11,024 bases of DNA, from assembly GCA_003024985.2 (NCBI GenBank), contig PXIH01S0000487.1, one strand, 5' to 3'. Source of the stretch: Euperipatoides rowelli (lineage: Eukaryota > Onychophora > Udeonychophora > Euonychophora > Peripatopsidae). This document shows, one piece after another, positions 1 through 10,915 of the stretch. The first letter of the stretch is position 1; each line of letters begins with the position of its first letter. The notes beneath the pieces are model-generated. The model did not search any database, was not told where the DNA came from, and saw only the letters and a program-made list of their open reading frames with translations. Made by a program: the position numbers and the translations under genes.

Positions 1-23
1 GAAAAAAACTTTTGGCGCAACAA

Positions 24-50
24 TAGTCTAGATCTATTAACTCTAGACTA
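24..50. repeat. Perfect 9-bp inverted repeat
   Basis: The arms TAGTCTAGA (24-32) and TCTAGACTA (42-50) are exact reverse complements around a 9-base spacer. Just to the left is TTGGCGCAA, a string that recurs in the other repeat elements at about 6756 and 10006. This may be the edge of another element cut by the window border. Function is unknown. Confidence 0.6.
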
Positions 51-901
51 ATGGAATATGTAGTTTATAAAACATGAACTATACAACTGGTTTAAAGATG
101 ACATTTACCTTAACCAGCCTAATTTTTGCATGACTTACAAGAAATTTCTCAAAGGTCTCTCAAATCCAACATGGCAGTTAACCATATTTAAGTCTATATT
201 AATAATATGTATCAAAGTCATACAAAAATTATACATGTCTCCGTTATTTCTTATGATCCGATGAAAGTATTGGGAAAAAAAACAATTACACTAAAGCTTA
301 TGCCTAATTGTGAATATAAAAAACAACTTATCAATTAAATTAAAAGTTCAAGCAACAAAAAAAAAATATTGTCAAATTAATAAAATGTTTGAACAAAAAA
401 GCACATCAAAATAAAAATCTTCAATTAAGTCCTGCTTTTTTTCTCATCAGTATCTGGTCAATTTAGTGTTGGCGGAGGGATGGATTTGAATTTAGGCTAA
501 TAGGCATAAATTTTATTCGTAGCAAAACATTCCCATAAAGAATTTGAATCAATTTGAAATAAATAAACAAATTAATTTCTCTAAGACTATCATAACATTA
601 ACCAAATTATAGAAAATCAATTACTTTTTAATTTGAAAAGTTTTCATTGTTTTCTTTTTATTCTAAATTATGTATTATAATTTAAGCATTTTTAATTTGC
701 ATTTTCTTGTATTGATTCGCCCTGGAAAAGCAAAGCTGATTTAAGATCATGCATTGATTATTTCCTTAAAGAGACATTTCTATTCTTATAGTAACTGTTA
801 TATTCATTGTCTGATCAACTGTGAGGTTGTAACAATATGAGAAATAATAACTTCCTTTGCATATGCTAATCAATTCTAATTTATTCATATTTTCTATTTT
901 G

Positions 902-943
902 CATGTGTGCACATTCTTTGTAATAAAAGAATGTGTACACATG
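902..943. repeat. 18-bp hairpin with six-base loop
   Basis: The left arm CATGTGTGCACATTCTTT (902-919) pairs with 926-943 across the loop GTAATA. Seventeen of 18 positions are Watson-Crick. In a plus-strand transcript the remaining pair would be a G-U wobble, so the plus-strand RNA stem is uninterrupted, whereas a minus-strand transcript would have an A-C mismatch. It is too short for a normal microRNA precursor. Confidence 0.75.
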
Positions 944-1428
944 TCTTATCGTCCTATTTGCTGGAGTGGTTCTTGCCAATACCGACAAGTATTATTTATT
1001 TTGTTTATATTTTTATGTGGTCGATCTGTCAGGAACCAATCCAAAGCAGTGAGAATGTAACTGCGACTTTTAGTTATATCACAACTATTTTGTTTGTATG
1101 ATAGGCTACTACAGCGAGTTGCTGTCTGATTATTTTGCATCCTGCCTTAGAATAAATGGTGTTGATTCTAGTTCCGTCTTTCTTTTTCTGTGTGGTGGTT
1201 CCCCCTGGTGACATGCTGGTAGCCATCAAGACAACATTTCCAAGAGAGATCATTGCAGTATATAACTTATTTGGAATATATTTTTTTTTTTAAACCATTT
1301 TAGTTCAAATAATTGACCATGCAATTTAACAAGTGGTGGTAAATTCTTAAATTGTGTTATTGCAACAAAATGTAGATTAAATTTATCTAAATTGATACTT
1401 ATCTTTAGGTTTTATTCCAGTTTACTGT

Positions 1429-1441
1429 CCCCCCCCCCCCC
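1429..1441 (+). repeat. Poly-C run of 13 inside the left terminal repeat
   Basis: Thirteen consecutive C stand where the opposite terminal repeat has five, so the run has probably expanded after insertion. It is prone to length polymorphism and sequencing error. Confidence 0.85.
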
Positions 1442-1462
1442 TTACAAATTGTCCGCCAATTC

Positions 1463-1654
1463 CAGACGAAATTACCGATAATTAGCAGACACTTTTCTAA
1501 TGTCAAATTATTGAATTATTATTAAAAATATGAATTCAAATATTGAATTATTATTACAAATAACAAATCAACATAATAAATTAATATTATAATAATAATT
1601 AAATATTAGGGACATTAGAAATATGCCTGTTAATTACCGGTAATTTACGACTGT
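1463..1654. repeat. Nested inverted repeat within the 1.2-kb element
   Basis: The segment 1463-1504, which includes ATTACCGATAATTAGCAGAC, is an imperfect reverse complement of 1611-1654, which starts GACATTAGAAATATGCCTG and includes AATTACCGGTAATTT. Roughly 80 percent of positions pair. The spacer of about 100 bases is almost pure A/T. It could be a second, smaller element inserted in the larger one, or a subterminal foldback of the larger element. Confidence 0.75.
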
Positions 1655-1763
1655 TATAATAAAGAATTTCAACTATCTACTAACCTTAAAACTACAATAT
1701 CTTATAAATAATTAAAATAAAAGAGACAAAAATATTCTTATCCAACAAGTATTAAGTAAATAG

Positions 1764-2310
1764 AATATTTTATTACATCTCTAACCTTAAACCCCCTAAA
1801 CCCTAACTCCAACTACGAGTGAAATCTACTTTTCCCCAGCTCTCGGATAATCTAGAAGTTCAATATCCCTTTTTATATCATTTTAATATTTTATTACATC
1901 TCTAACCTTAAACCCCAAACCCTAACTCAAAACTACGAGTGAAATCTATTTTTCCCCAGCACGGGTAATCTATAAGTTCAATATCCCTTTTTATATCATT
2001 TTAATATTTTATTACATCTCTAACCTTAAACCCCAAACCCTAACTCAAAACTACGAGTGAAATCTATTTTTCCCCAGCACGGGTAATCTATAAGTTCAAT
2101 ATCCCTTTTTATATCATTTAATATTTTATTACATCTCTAATCTTAAATCCCCCTAAACCCTAACTCCAACCACGAGTGAAATCTACTTTTTCCAAACCCT
2201 AGGATAATTTAGAAGTACAATATCCCTTTTTAGGTCATTTTAATATTTTATTACATTAATCTTAACCATTAGTGTAATCTATTCTAGAATTTTAAAATCA
2301 AAAATCCCTA
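1764..2310. repeat. Tandem satellite, about 120-bp unit, 4 full copies plus a partial one
   Basis: The units start at AATATTTTATTACAT at 1764, 1885, 2003, 2120 and 2242, giving periods of 121, 118, 117 and 122. Each full unit carries CTAACCTTAAACCCC, AAACCCTAACTC, ACGAGTGAAATCTA, a TTCCCCAGC-like stretch and CAATATCCCTTTTTA. Copies 2 and 3 are almost identical, while copies 1 and 4 diverge and the fifth decays near 2310. The CCCTAAACCCTAAC part resembles telomere repeats but is embedded in unrelated sequence. The array lies entirely inside the 1.2-kb inverted-repeat element. Confidence 0.92.
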
Positions 2311-2679
2311 ACTTCTACCCTACATAAAAGTGATAAAAATAAGACAAAGATTTCTGAACAAATGAGAACATTTCTACTTAACTTTAATACTACTGTCACT
2401 TAAAACTCAAAAATTTCTAAAATTATAATACAATATTCAAAGCAAAATAAAACTAAACTTACCCATAAAACGGGCTGCCATATCAATGCTAAGAAATAAG
2501 AATGTTTAAATTATGCATGCTCGTTAAACTCCAGGCCTATTTATCGATAAATAACATTTTGTAATGGGGCAAGTAGCGGCCATTTTGTAAGGGGGACAGT
2601 AAACTGGAATCCAGTCTATCTTTATTTGATAAAATGATACATTTGATAAAATACTTTTTTTTGTTATAAAATGTAATTA

Positions 2680-2898
<219 letters not shown>

Positions 2899-2975
2899 CT
2901 AAAAACTAATTAATTTTAAGATATAAAGTATAAATAGGAACATGATATCTTTCAAAATCGAGAAAGCAGGACAAA

Positions 2976-2991
2976 ATATATATATATATAT
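2976..2991. repeat. (AT)8 microsatellite
   Basis: Sixteen bases of uninterrupted AT dinucleotide followed by a T run, in the intron next to the FERM F1 exon. Confidence 0.85.
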
Positions 2992-3459
2992 TTTTTTAAA
3001 GGAGGTATGGGCTATGTAAATAGATTTTTAGATCGCTAATGATCAAAGTTGGAGACATAATTAAACTATCTATTGTTTTAGCCTAATAAGTTTTTTTTTT
3101 TAAATATTAATTGGCAGAATTGACCTTTCAATACTAAAGCATAACATTTTTAAACTAAGCAGTTCACAGAACTATAAAATTAAAGGCAGGATGATCCTGC
3201 TAAAAGTGGGATGGGGGAAATCCTAAATATAAATCATTTGCATAAAACTGTAGGTTTTAAAATCATCTATATATTGTTTGTAATTGACAACTCTCCTAAT
3301 TAAAAACTACTCTTCAAAGTTCCAAATGGATTTAAGATCCTTTCTAGGATGGTCTTATATTCTTCTAGGTTTCAGTGTTACATGGCTAAATCAGTGAATC
3401 ATTTGATAATGAAAATTCAATGTTATACAATGGTAGAGTGTTGATTTGGTTCTTTTTTT

Positions 3460-3492
3460 CCCTTCATCATTCAGAATTAAAAGGATGAAGGG
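3460..3492. repeat. Perfect 9-bp inverted repeat in intron
   Basis: CCCTTCATC (3460-3468) and GATGAAGGG (3484-3492) are exact reverse complements with a 15-base spacer. No surrounding element was recognised. Confidence 0.6.
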
Positions 3493-5688
3493 TATAAAAC
3501 CCAAACTATCCTATTGCTTTTCAATGAATGGTCCTTTAAATGTACCCATTTATGTCTTTTCCAATTGATATGTATTCTTTCTTAAAAATTTTGTAAAAGT
3601 TTAATGAGTTTTATAGCTGGTAAACCATCAATAATTTTTGCTTTAAAAAAATTACATTATTATTTTTTTTCTGAATGAAGACATTGTGTACTCGCACCAT
3701 TTTTTATCAATCAACTTTAATTTGACTCATGTCCCTTTTATATTGCTGGAATAATTAGCTGAGAACAAAGAACAGAATAAATTTTTGATGTAAGCGGATT
3801 TCTAAAAAGTCACTGATGGAAATTCAAAGAAAGTTTGAAACTAAGGGCCATGATAAAGAAGTCAATGGTGGATAAGTTAATGAAACTTCTTAATCAATAA
3901 AGGTAAGTTAACTTCCAATAATTGATCTAAGTTAAAAGTTAATATTTTTAAAAATTAAATGAGTTATATATCTTAGTTAAGTAAAATATAAAATTAATTT
4001 AGCCATTTATCATAACCTTCTCCCCCCGCCCTGCCTTTTTTTTTTTCACATTTTCAAACATGACCTATCTAGTTTTAAAATTTACAACATTACCTGAAAA
4101 CAAAATTAAAAAGGCTTGTAATATTTATGTAAAAATCATATTTATCAAATTATTTTACAAATTTAAAATATTCATTAAATTTTAATAGTAAATTATTATC
4201 AAAATGTGTGTCTGACAAGCAACCTCTCTGATTATATCGTATAGTCCTCCAGAAAATAGAGAGAAAACATTTTTGTCCATATATGTCACTGTAAGCAGCG
4301 TGACAGACATCATGGCCAAAATGATCAAACTGGCCTTTTATTATATTAGATAGATTATTATAGAATACCAAGAGCTAGATTTGGAGAAAAAAAACTATTA
4401 TAAAGTTATATTTTCTAAATAAAATATTTTTTTTTAATCTCAGGTCGACTATTGCTGACAATATATTGGTGAATATCAAATGTTTAGTACTCTCTGACTG
4501 TTCTCATTCTCCGAGCCCAGCAACCTTAGCGTATTATTATTTTATATTTACATTTTATGAACTTCTAAACTTCAGATATTACTTTTAAATTCTCCAATAA
4601 AAATAAATGCGGATAAAAGTTTTCTGAGGTAAAACAAAGATAACATTTTGCTTCTATCTCTCTTGATGACTTTTTTTTTTTTAATTAATGTTTTTTTTAA
4701 GCCTTAACCTTAAATGTTTAGGAAATAAAATATTAATGGGTTCACAATAAAATTAATAAGGTTTTTAATGTTCAACTTATGAAGATAGAAATATTTGGCT
4801 TGTTAGGTCGAAACCTTTACAGAAACAATGAGGTTGTTTCTTTTCACTATAAAATATTACACAGTATGCTCAACATTAGGTGAGACATTGTCCACCTTCC
4901 CTTATATTATTCTAATAGTAAAAATTGTTGGATATAACATACACCACAGCCAATCAGTATAAAAAAGAGGAGGTATTTTTGAATACAGATACTATCTGGT
5001 TATTTAGAATTTGTTTTGTCTAGTCATATGATGCATCTTGCATAACTAATTTATGTTATTAATTATTTGATTTTGCAATATATTAGTCTGAGTGCTTTCA
5101 ACGTTAAATCTGTGTGATCGATGTTGTGATGAGAGTTTTCAGCGGGAGTCGATAGATGGCTCTATTTTTATTTGAAAAATTGTCTTGTGTAAGAACGAGG
5201 GTTTAATGAAAAGTATATTACTGTTTGGTTGTTGTCCACTAAGATTTATATGGGACGTTTAATGTTAAAACACATGTATCGTGGAAAGTTATTAAAAGTG
5301 GATTATCTTACGAGTTGTAATATTGTGTTACTATTATAGTGGAAATTTAAGTGAATATAATTTAGTGTAATCGAACTGCTGAAACAAATTTTTAATATTG
5401 AATTTTAAACTAACTGAATGAAACTGTTTGGACCTGTGAATGTGTCAAGTATCAATGTAATTATTCGACAGTTTAGCCTATCATATCCGGAGTTTATATT
5501 GTGTTTCATCCCAAATTCAATCACCCAAAACCAACAAAAATTAAAATTTCCTGGAATTGTATGCAAACACATATCTCTTCTTTTGGATATAGTAAAAGAA
5601 TGCCATGCCAAGTTTGGGAATTGTAAAATTTTCTGTTTTCAAATTTTTAGAAAAACAGGCAAACAAATAAACTTTCAAAAATAAATTA

Positions 5689-5931
<243 letters not shown>

Positions 5932-6175
5932 TTAGACAAATATTAAAAAAAAAATTTAAAAAAAAATTAAAAATTTTGAAGAAAATAAACTTGGAAATAA
6001 ATTACTCTAGCTCTAACAATAACAGTACTCATAATTATATTAATACTAGTCTTTACAAATAAATACAAATACATTGGACAACAACAGACTGTAGTCCAAT
6101 AACATTGTCCTTGGTCTTATTCTAATGCTTTTTTTATTTGTTATATACAGTATATAGGCTACTAGCTTATACAAT

Positions 6176-6197
6176 ATATACAGTACATACTGTATAT
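6176..6197. repeat. Perfect 10-bp AT palindrome
   Basis: ATATACAGTA (6176-6185) and TACTGTATAT (6188-6197) are exact reverse complements separated by CA. A related half, TATACAGTATATA, lies just upstream near 6144. The area is a simple A/T stretch. Confidence 0.7.
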
Positions 6198-6331
6198 TAT
6201 TTTTTTTAATATTTTTTTATTTTTTATTATTTTTATATTTTGTCACCATTTTTTATATTCATTCACATACTTTCTTTTATTCAACATATGTTGTGCAATG
6301 ACAATATTATATTGACTCTCATTTATCTTTC

Positions 6332-6362
6332 TAATATTACTACGGTACTTCTAGTAATATTA
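6332..6362. repeat. Perfect 11-bp hairpin
   Basis: TAATATTACTA (6332-6342) and TAGTAATATTA (6352-6362) are exact reverse complements with the loop CGGTACTTC. Confidence 0.75.
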
Positions 6363-6414
6363 CACTAATAATAATACTAAAACCAATATTACTACAAATA
6401 ACAATAACACAAAC

Positions 6415-6453
6415 ATTATTAATCATATTTATTTATCTAATATGATTAATAAT
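6415..6453. repeat. Perfect 15-bp hairpin
   Basis: ATTATTAATCATATT (6415-6429) and AATATGATTAATAAT (6439-6453) are exact reverse complements with a 9-base loop. The hairpin ends 10 bases before the start of the hAT-like duplicated unit. Confidence 0.8.
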
Positions 6454-6463
6454 ATTTAAGACA

Positions 6464-7040
6464 CTAGGTTCAAAACCAGGGGTTGCCAATATGGTCTCAG
6501 GGAGGTCGATGTCAAAGAGTCGTTTGGGGTTCGGTTAGAAATAAATAGGTCTATAAGGAGTTTTTTTTTAGAAAAAAATAGGAAATAACAGAATCCAAAA
6601 TTTCGCAAAATTAAAGATGTAATTATAGATGTAATAACCTAAGAAAAGTAATATCTAATATAATAAATTACTTAATTCATATTTTTGTTGGAAGTTGAAT
6701 CTCTATAATTATTGTTGTGGCGTCACCTATAATGTCAACACAAAACTACGGCATTGGCGCAACACCTCATAACAAAACCAGTTAGTAACATTGACAGTTA
6801 CAAATGTTCAAATTTCAAACACCCCTTTGTATTTTGTCGTTGTTTAGTGACTGAAAAATATTTAGAATAGATAATTTACTTAAGGTAAGAAATATTACAA
6901 ATATTGTGTTTCTGTACAAAACTTATCATAATTTAGTTATCAGACCCAGTTTCTTAAGCTATGGGTTGCGACTTTATATTATAGACTACCATACTTATTA
7001 TTACTCAAAACCCTTTCATAAAATATAGCTAAAAATATAT
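6464..7040. repeat. 577-bp direct repeat, copy 1
   Basis: This copy starts CTAGGTTCAAAACCAGGGG and ends AAAAATATAT. It is highly similar along its length to the copy starting at 7041, including blocks such as TTTCGCAAAATTAAAGAT, GTCAACACAAAACTAC and TTTAGTGACTGAAAAATATT. The repeat includes about 13 bases outside the element's terminal repeat, so unequal recombination or replication slippage explains it better than two independent insertions. It carries a 51-bp segment (6944-6994) that the second copy lacks. Confidence 0.9.
6944..6994. repeat. 51-bp segment present only in repeat copy 1
   Basis: Aligning the two copies at TAGTTATCAG leaves 51 extra bases in copy 1. They include CAGTTTCTTAAGCTATGGG followed by TTGCGAC, which resembles the terminus of another hAT family (CAGNGGTTCTTAANCTGTGGGTCGCGAC type). 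It is either a fragment inserted in copy 1 or ancestral sequence deleted from copy 2. Confidence 0.7.
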
Positions 7041-7560
7041 CTAGGCTCAAGTCCAGGGGTTGCCAATATGGTCTCAGGGGGATCGATGTCAAAGAGTCAT
7101 TTGGGGTTCGGTGAGAAATAAATAGGTCTATAAGGATGTTTTTTTTAGAAAAAAATAGGAAATAACAGAATCCATAATTTCGCAAAATTAAAGATTTAAT
7201 TATATATGTAATAATCTAAGAAATAGTAATATCTAATATAATAAATTACTTAATTAATATTTTTGTTGTAAGTTGAATCGCTATAATTATTGTTGTGGTG
7301 TCACCGACAATGTCAACACAAAACTACCGCGTTGGTGCAACAACTCATAACAAAACAAGTTGGTAAAATTGACAGTTACAAATTTCAAACACCGTTTTGT
7401 ATTTTGTCGTCGTTTAGTGACTGAAAAATATTTAGAATAGATAATTTGCTTACGGTAAGAAATGTTACAAATATTGTGTTTCTGTACAAAACTTATTGTA
7501 ATTTAGTTATCAGTTATTATTACTCAAAACCCTTTCATAAAATATACCTAAAAATATATC
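7041..7560. repeat. 577-bp direct repeat, copy 2 (about 520 bp)
   Basis: This copy starts CTAGGCTCAAGTCCAGGGG and ends AAAAATATATC. It is shorter than copy 1 because it lacks the 51-bp segment after TAGTTATCAG (7513) and a few bases near 7381. The sequence after 7560 is unique and leads to the right terminal repeat at 7727. Confidence 0.9.
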
Positions 7561-7997
7561 CATTTTGGGCTAAGGAGATAGATATTTTTTTGTCTTTGTA
7601 TTTATTCTCTTCATTATGTTTACAATAAATACTTTAGTAATAATATAACAAAACTTTCACCGAGGGTCTCTGGGTTTTTATGGCATCGTCAAAGGGATAG
7701 TTGAGATCAAAATTTTGGCAACTCCTGCTGCAGACTCTGCATATAATTTGAAAAATATTTTAAATTGTAGTGTCTTGTGCTAATTTAGTGAAATAGAAAG
7801 TAAAACATAAATTATGCTTCTATCTGATTCTGATGTAATGTAATGCTACAGAAACACATAAATATCTATAACTGAGTATCTGCAGTTAAGATATATTTGA
7901 AAATACAAAATGATGTATAGAAAGTTGACTGAATAAACAAAGAAATACATACTGGCTATATTAATAAAAATTAGTGGTATATAAGAGAATGACAATT

Positions 7998-8243
7998 AGT
8001 CAGATTCCGTTATATGCCTACCAATATGGCTGACAGTAATAAGTTTAAATTATCTAGATCGGCACTCAGCAAAATATTATTTCACATATATATTATCCTA
8101 GGGTTCAGGGTTATGGTAAGGTTAGGTCTAAAGAAAATATACTAAAATCGGCGAGAAAAAATAGTAATTTCATATGCTAAGTTTTAATTGTCAAGTGACT
8201 CACAATGTTAATTATGTTGGTGGGCAGATAACAGAATTTGACC
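7998..8243. mobile_element. MITE of 246 bp with 7-bp target duplication
   Basis: The left arm (7999-8027) contains GTCAGATTCCGTTATATGCC then TACCAATAT. The right arm (8214-8242), read on the other strand, contains GTCAAATTCTGTTATCTGCC then CACCAACAT. The arms match at 24 of 29 positions. GACAATT flanks both sides (7991-7997 and 8244-8250), a 7-bp direct duplication, or 8 bp with one mismatch if the next base is counted. The interior has no coding potential. It carries the telomere-like stretch TAGGGTTCAGGGTTATGG with AAGGTTAGG after it. The element ends about 70 bp from the MyTH4 exon donor, within the intron. Confidence 0.85.
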
Positions 8244-8311
8244 GACAATTTCATACTTCTATACTGATACAATTTATAAATTAAAATAATTTAATTGATG
8301 AAATTGGCTTA

Positions 8312-9821
<1,510 letters not shown>

Positions 9822-9829
9822 TAGCGCTT

Positions 9830-10142
9830 AAACTACCAAGCAGCATTTATTTTCCCATGCTATGTTTCAAATTTGACTAGCACAGTAGCACTCACTGTGC
9901 ATGTTTTAAACTCTACTAGCACAATGAGCATGTTTGATAGAACATGGGTAAAAATTTTAAAAACGATCAAAAAAAATATTATTACACCCGTTGATTATCA
10001 TAGGGTTGGCGCAATTATTTATTAATGTAATAGGACTAGAAATTAAGGTTCAGGTTAAGGGAGGTTAGGACTGTAGAAAAATATAAAACTACCGGTCCTT
10101 TACATTTTGTCATGTGACTAAAATAACTGCTGCTTGGGAGAC
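9830..10142. mobile_element. MITE of 313 bp with perfect 8-bp target duplication
   Basis: The left end is AAACTACCAAGCAGCATTTA then TTTT (9830-9853). The right end (10120-10142), read on the other strand, is GTCTCCCAAGCAGCAGTTAT then TTT, so the arms are inverted copies with CCAAGCAGC identical. TAGCGCTT occurs directly outside both ends (9822-9829 and 10143-10150), a perfect 8-bp duplication as made by hAT-type transposases. There is no coding sequence inside. The interior has AGGTTCAGGTTAAGGGAGG followed by TTAGGAC, similar to the interior of the 7998-8243 element. An internal hairpin at 9880-9900 (GCACAGT/ACTGTGC) and a partly repeated CTAGCACA-type segment near 9918 are also visible. Confidence 0.88.
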
Positions 10143-10150
10143 TAGCGCTT

Positions 10151-10756
10151 GTATTACATTTACACAAATGTTTTAGGGAGAATACAATGGACATGTTTTA
10201 TTATAGTTTTTCGGTTGATTATAAATATTTCATCAAACAGTTTAGTCATTTCAAACCAATTTAGCCAAAAGATAAATTAAATTGGTAGAGCAGGTGGATT
10301 AAATGTAAGGGGAAGATTGCAGTTTTGTTTTTCACTTTGAAATGGCCGCCAATTTTTGACGTAGATACTTCCAGACATAAGTTGGCGATAAATTTAATGA
10401 CATGGGTAAAGGGCTAGGTGAAGTCTGAGATCTTGACGTTAGGCGATTTTTGTAGAGCATGCATAGATTTGTTTTAGAAATGTGGCCATGATGCAGGATT
10501 GCAGGCGGTAAGTTTAAATTACTAATATTCATTTTCATTTATATGCCTAATTATTATTATGTAACATTATTCAATGTTTATTAGATTTTGTATTGTTTAA
10601 ATTATCATTTTTAATTATTTTGGAAGAGATATAACTATCATTGGGTTGGAAAATAGTGTATGGCTTATCTTCCGAATATCATTAGAAGATTCCAAAATGT
10701 CACCTATTGATTATTATAGGGCATCTACTGTAATTAGGCATAGTGTATTTCAAACA
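10151..10756. other. Non-coding stretch between two repeat elements
   Basis: No exon or gene is recognised. A 68-codon minus-strand frame at 10332-10538 has no family resemblance and is interpreted as chance. AAATGGCCGCCAATTTT near 10340 resembles the AAAATGGCCGC string of the right terminal repeat of the 1414-2610 element, so part of this stretch may be degraded mobile DNA. Confidence 0.5.
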
Positions 10757-10915
10757 TAGTTGGAGTTAGGGATCAGGGTAAGAGTAAAGGTTAGATATGT
10801 AATTAATCTACAATATTTTGAGTTAGGGGGAGTTAGGGTTTATGGTAAGGGTAAAGGTTAGATATGTAATTAACCTATGGGTAGTTGGAGTTAGGGATCA
10901 GCATAAGGTTAGGAT
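10757..10915 (+). repeat. GGTTAGGG-rich imperfect tandem repeat, three copies
   Basis: Units anchored on GGAGTTAGGG at 10762, 10829 and 10887 give spacings of 67 and 58. The first two share GTAAAGGTTAGATATGTAAT almost perfectly. The G-rich motifs recall the interiors of the elements at 7998 and 9830. The stretch 10701-10721 matches 9985-10005 at 18 of 21 positions, so this is probably a further family member whose ends I could not define. Confidence 0.75.

Larger units (their letters stand above)
1..1413. other. AT-rich non-coding stretch, probably downstream intron
   Basis: I see no gene here. The preceding exon of the minus-strand gene ends with a donor and the coding sequence is incomplete, so this stretch is probably the next intron of that gene (inference). 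It contains a perfect 9-bp hairpin near the left edge, an 18-bp hairpin at 902-943 and a patch of higher G+C at about 1185-1260 that I could not identify. Short open frames on both strands around 857-1140 overlap each other and look like chance. Confidence 0.6.
1414..2610. mobile_element. Non-autonomous inverted-repeat DNA element, about 1.2 kb
   Basis: The two ends are inverted copies. The left end reads ATTCCAGTTTACTGTC, then a C run, then CTTACAAATTGTCCGC to about 1456. The right end (2576-2610) read on the opposite strand gives ATTCCAGTTTACTGTC, five C, then CTTACAAAATGGCCGC. Arms are about 35 bp and nearly identical apart from the C-run length (13 versus 5). No transposase or other coding sequence lies inside; the interior is AT-rich with a nested inverted repeat and a satellite array. 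The target duplication is ambiguous because the right border is itself palindromic: ATTCCAGT at 1414-1421 and AATCCAGT at 2608-2615 match at 7 of 8. Superfamily is not assignable by eye. Confidence 0.85.
6464..7727. mobile_element. hAT-like non-autonomous element with internal tandem duplication
   Basis: The left end CAGGGGTTGCCAATATGG occurs at 6477 and again at 7054. The right end, read on the opposite strand from 7727, gives CAGGAGTTGCCAAAAT followed by TTTGATCTC, so the ends form terminal inverted repeats. Ends of the form CAGGGGTTNNCAA are typical of hAT elements (established knowledge). The first left end and about 577 bp after it are duplicated in tandem. No transposase frame is visible, so the element would depend on proteins supplied elsewhere. 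The 8-bp flanks do not match cleanly (best 5 of 8: CTCAAGTC before 7054 against CTGCAGAC after 7727), so the insertion is old or the border slightly off. Confidence 0.75.

Noticed and set aside
902-943. MicroRNA precursor
   Set aside because: The total hairpin is about 42 bases with a six-base loop, shorter than an animal pre-miRNA, and it has no extended lower stem.
857-1140. Three overlapping short open frames
   Set aside because: They lie in different frames and strands over the same sequence, with compositions expected from AT-rich DNA and no domain.
1764-2310. Interstitial telomere
   Set aside because: CCCTAAAC-like strings occur only once or twice per 120-bp unit with unrelated sequence between them, so it is a satellite with telomere-like parts rather than a (TTAGGG)n array.
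4150-4371. 73-codon minus-strand open frame
   Set aside because: No recognisable domain, no convincing splice sites and no agreement with the PLEKHH sequence. The length is unremarkable for a window of this size.
5405-5684. Overlapping open frames on both strands (68 and 88 codons)
   Set aside because: Neither resembles a known family. They overlap antisense and lie in intron sequence next to a real exon, so chance is the simplest explanation.
6332-6340. TAATATTAC, the nonanucleotide of rolling-circle origins of small circular DNA viruses
   Set aside because: In such origins the nonamer sits in the loop of a GC-rich stem and a Rep gene is nearby. Here it lies in the stem of an AT hairpin, and no Rep-like coding sequence exists in the window.
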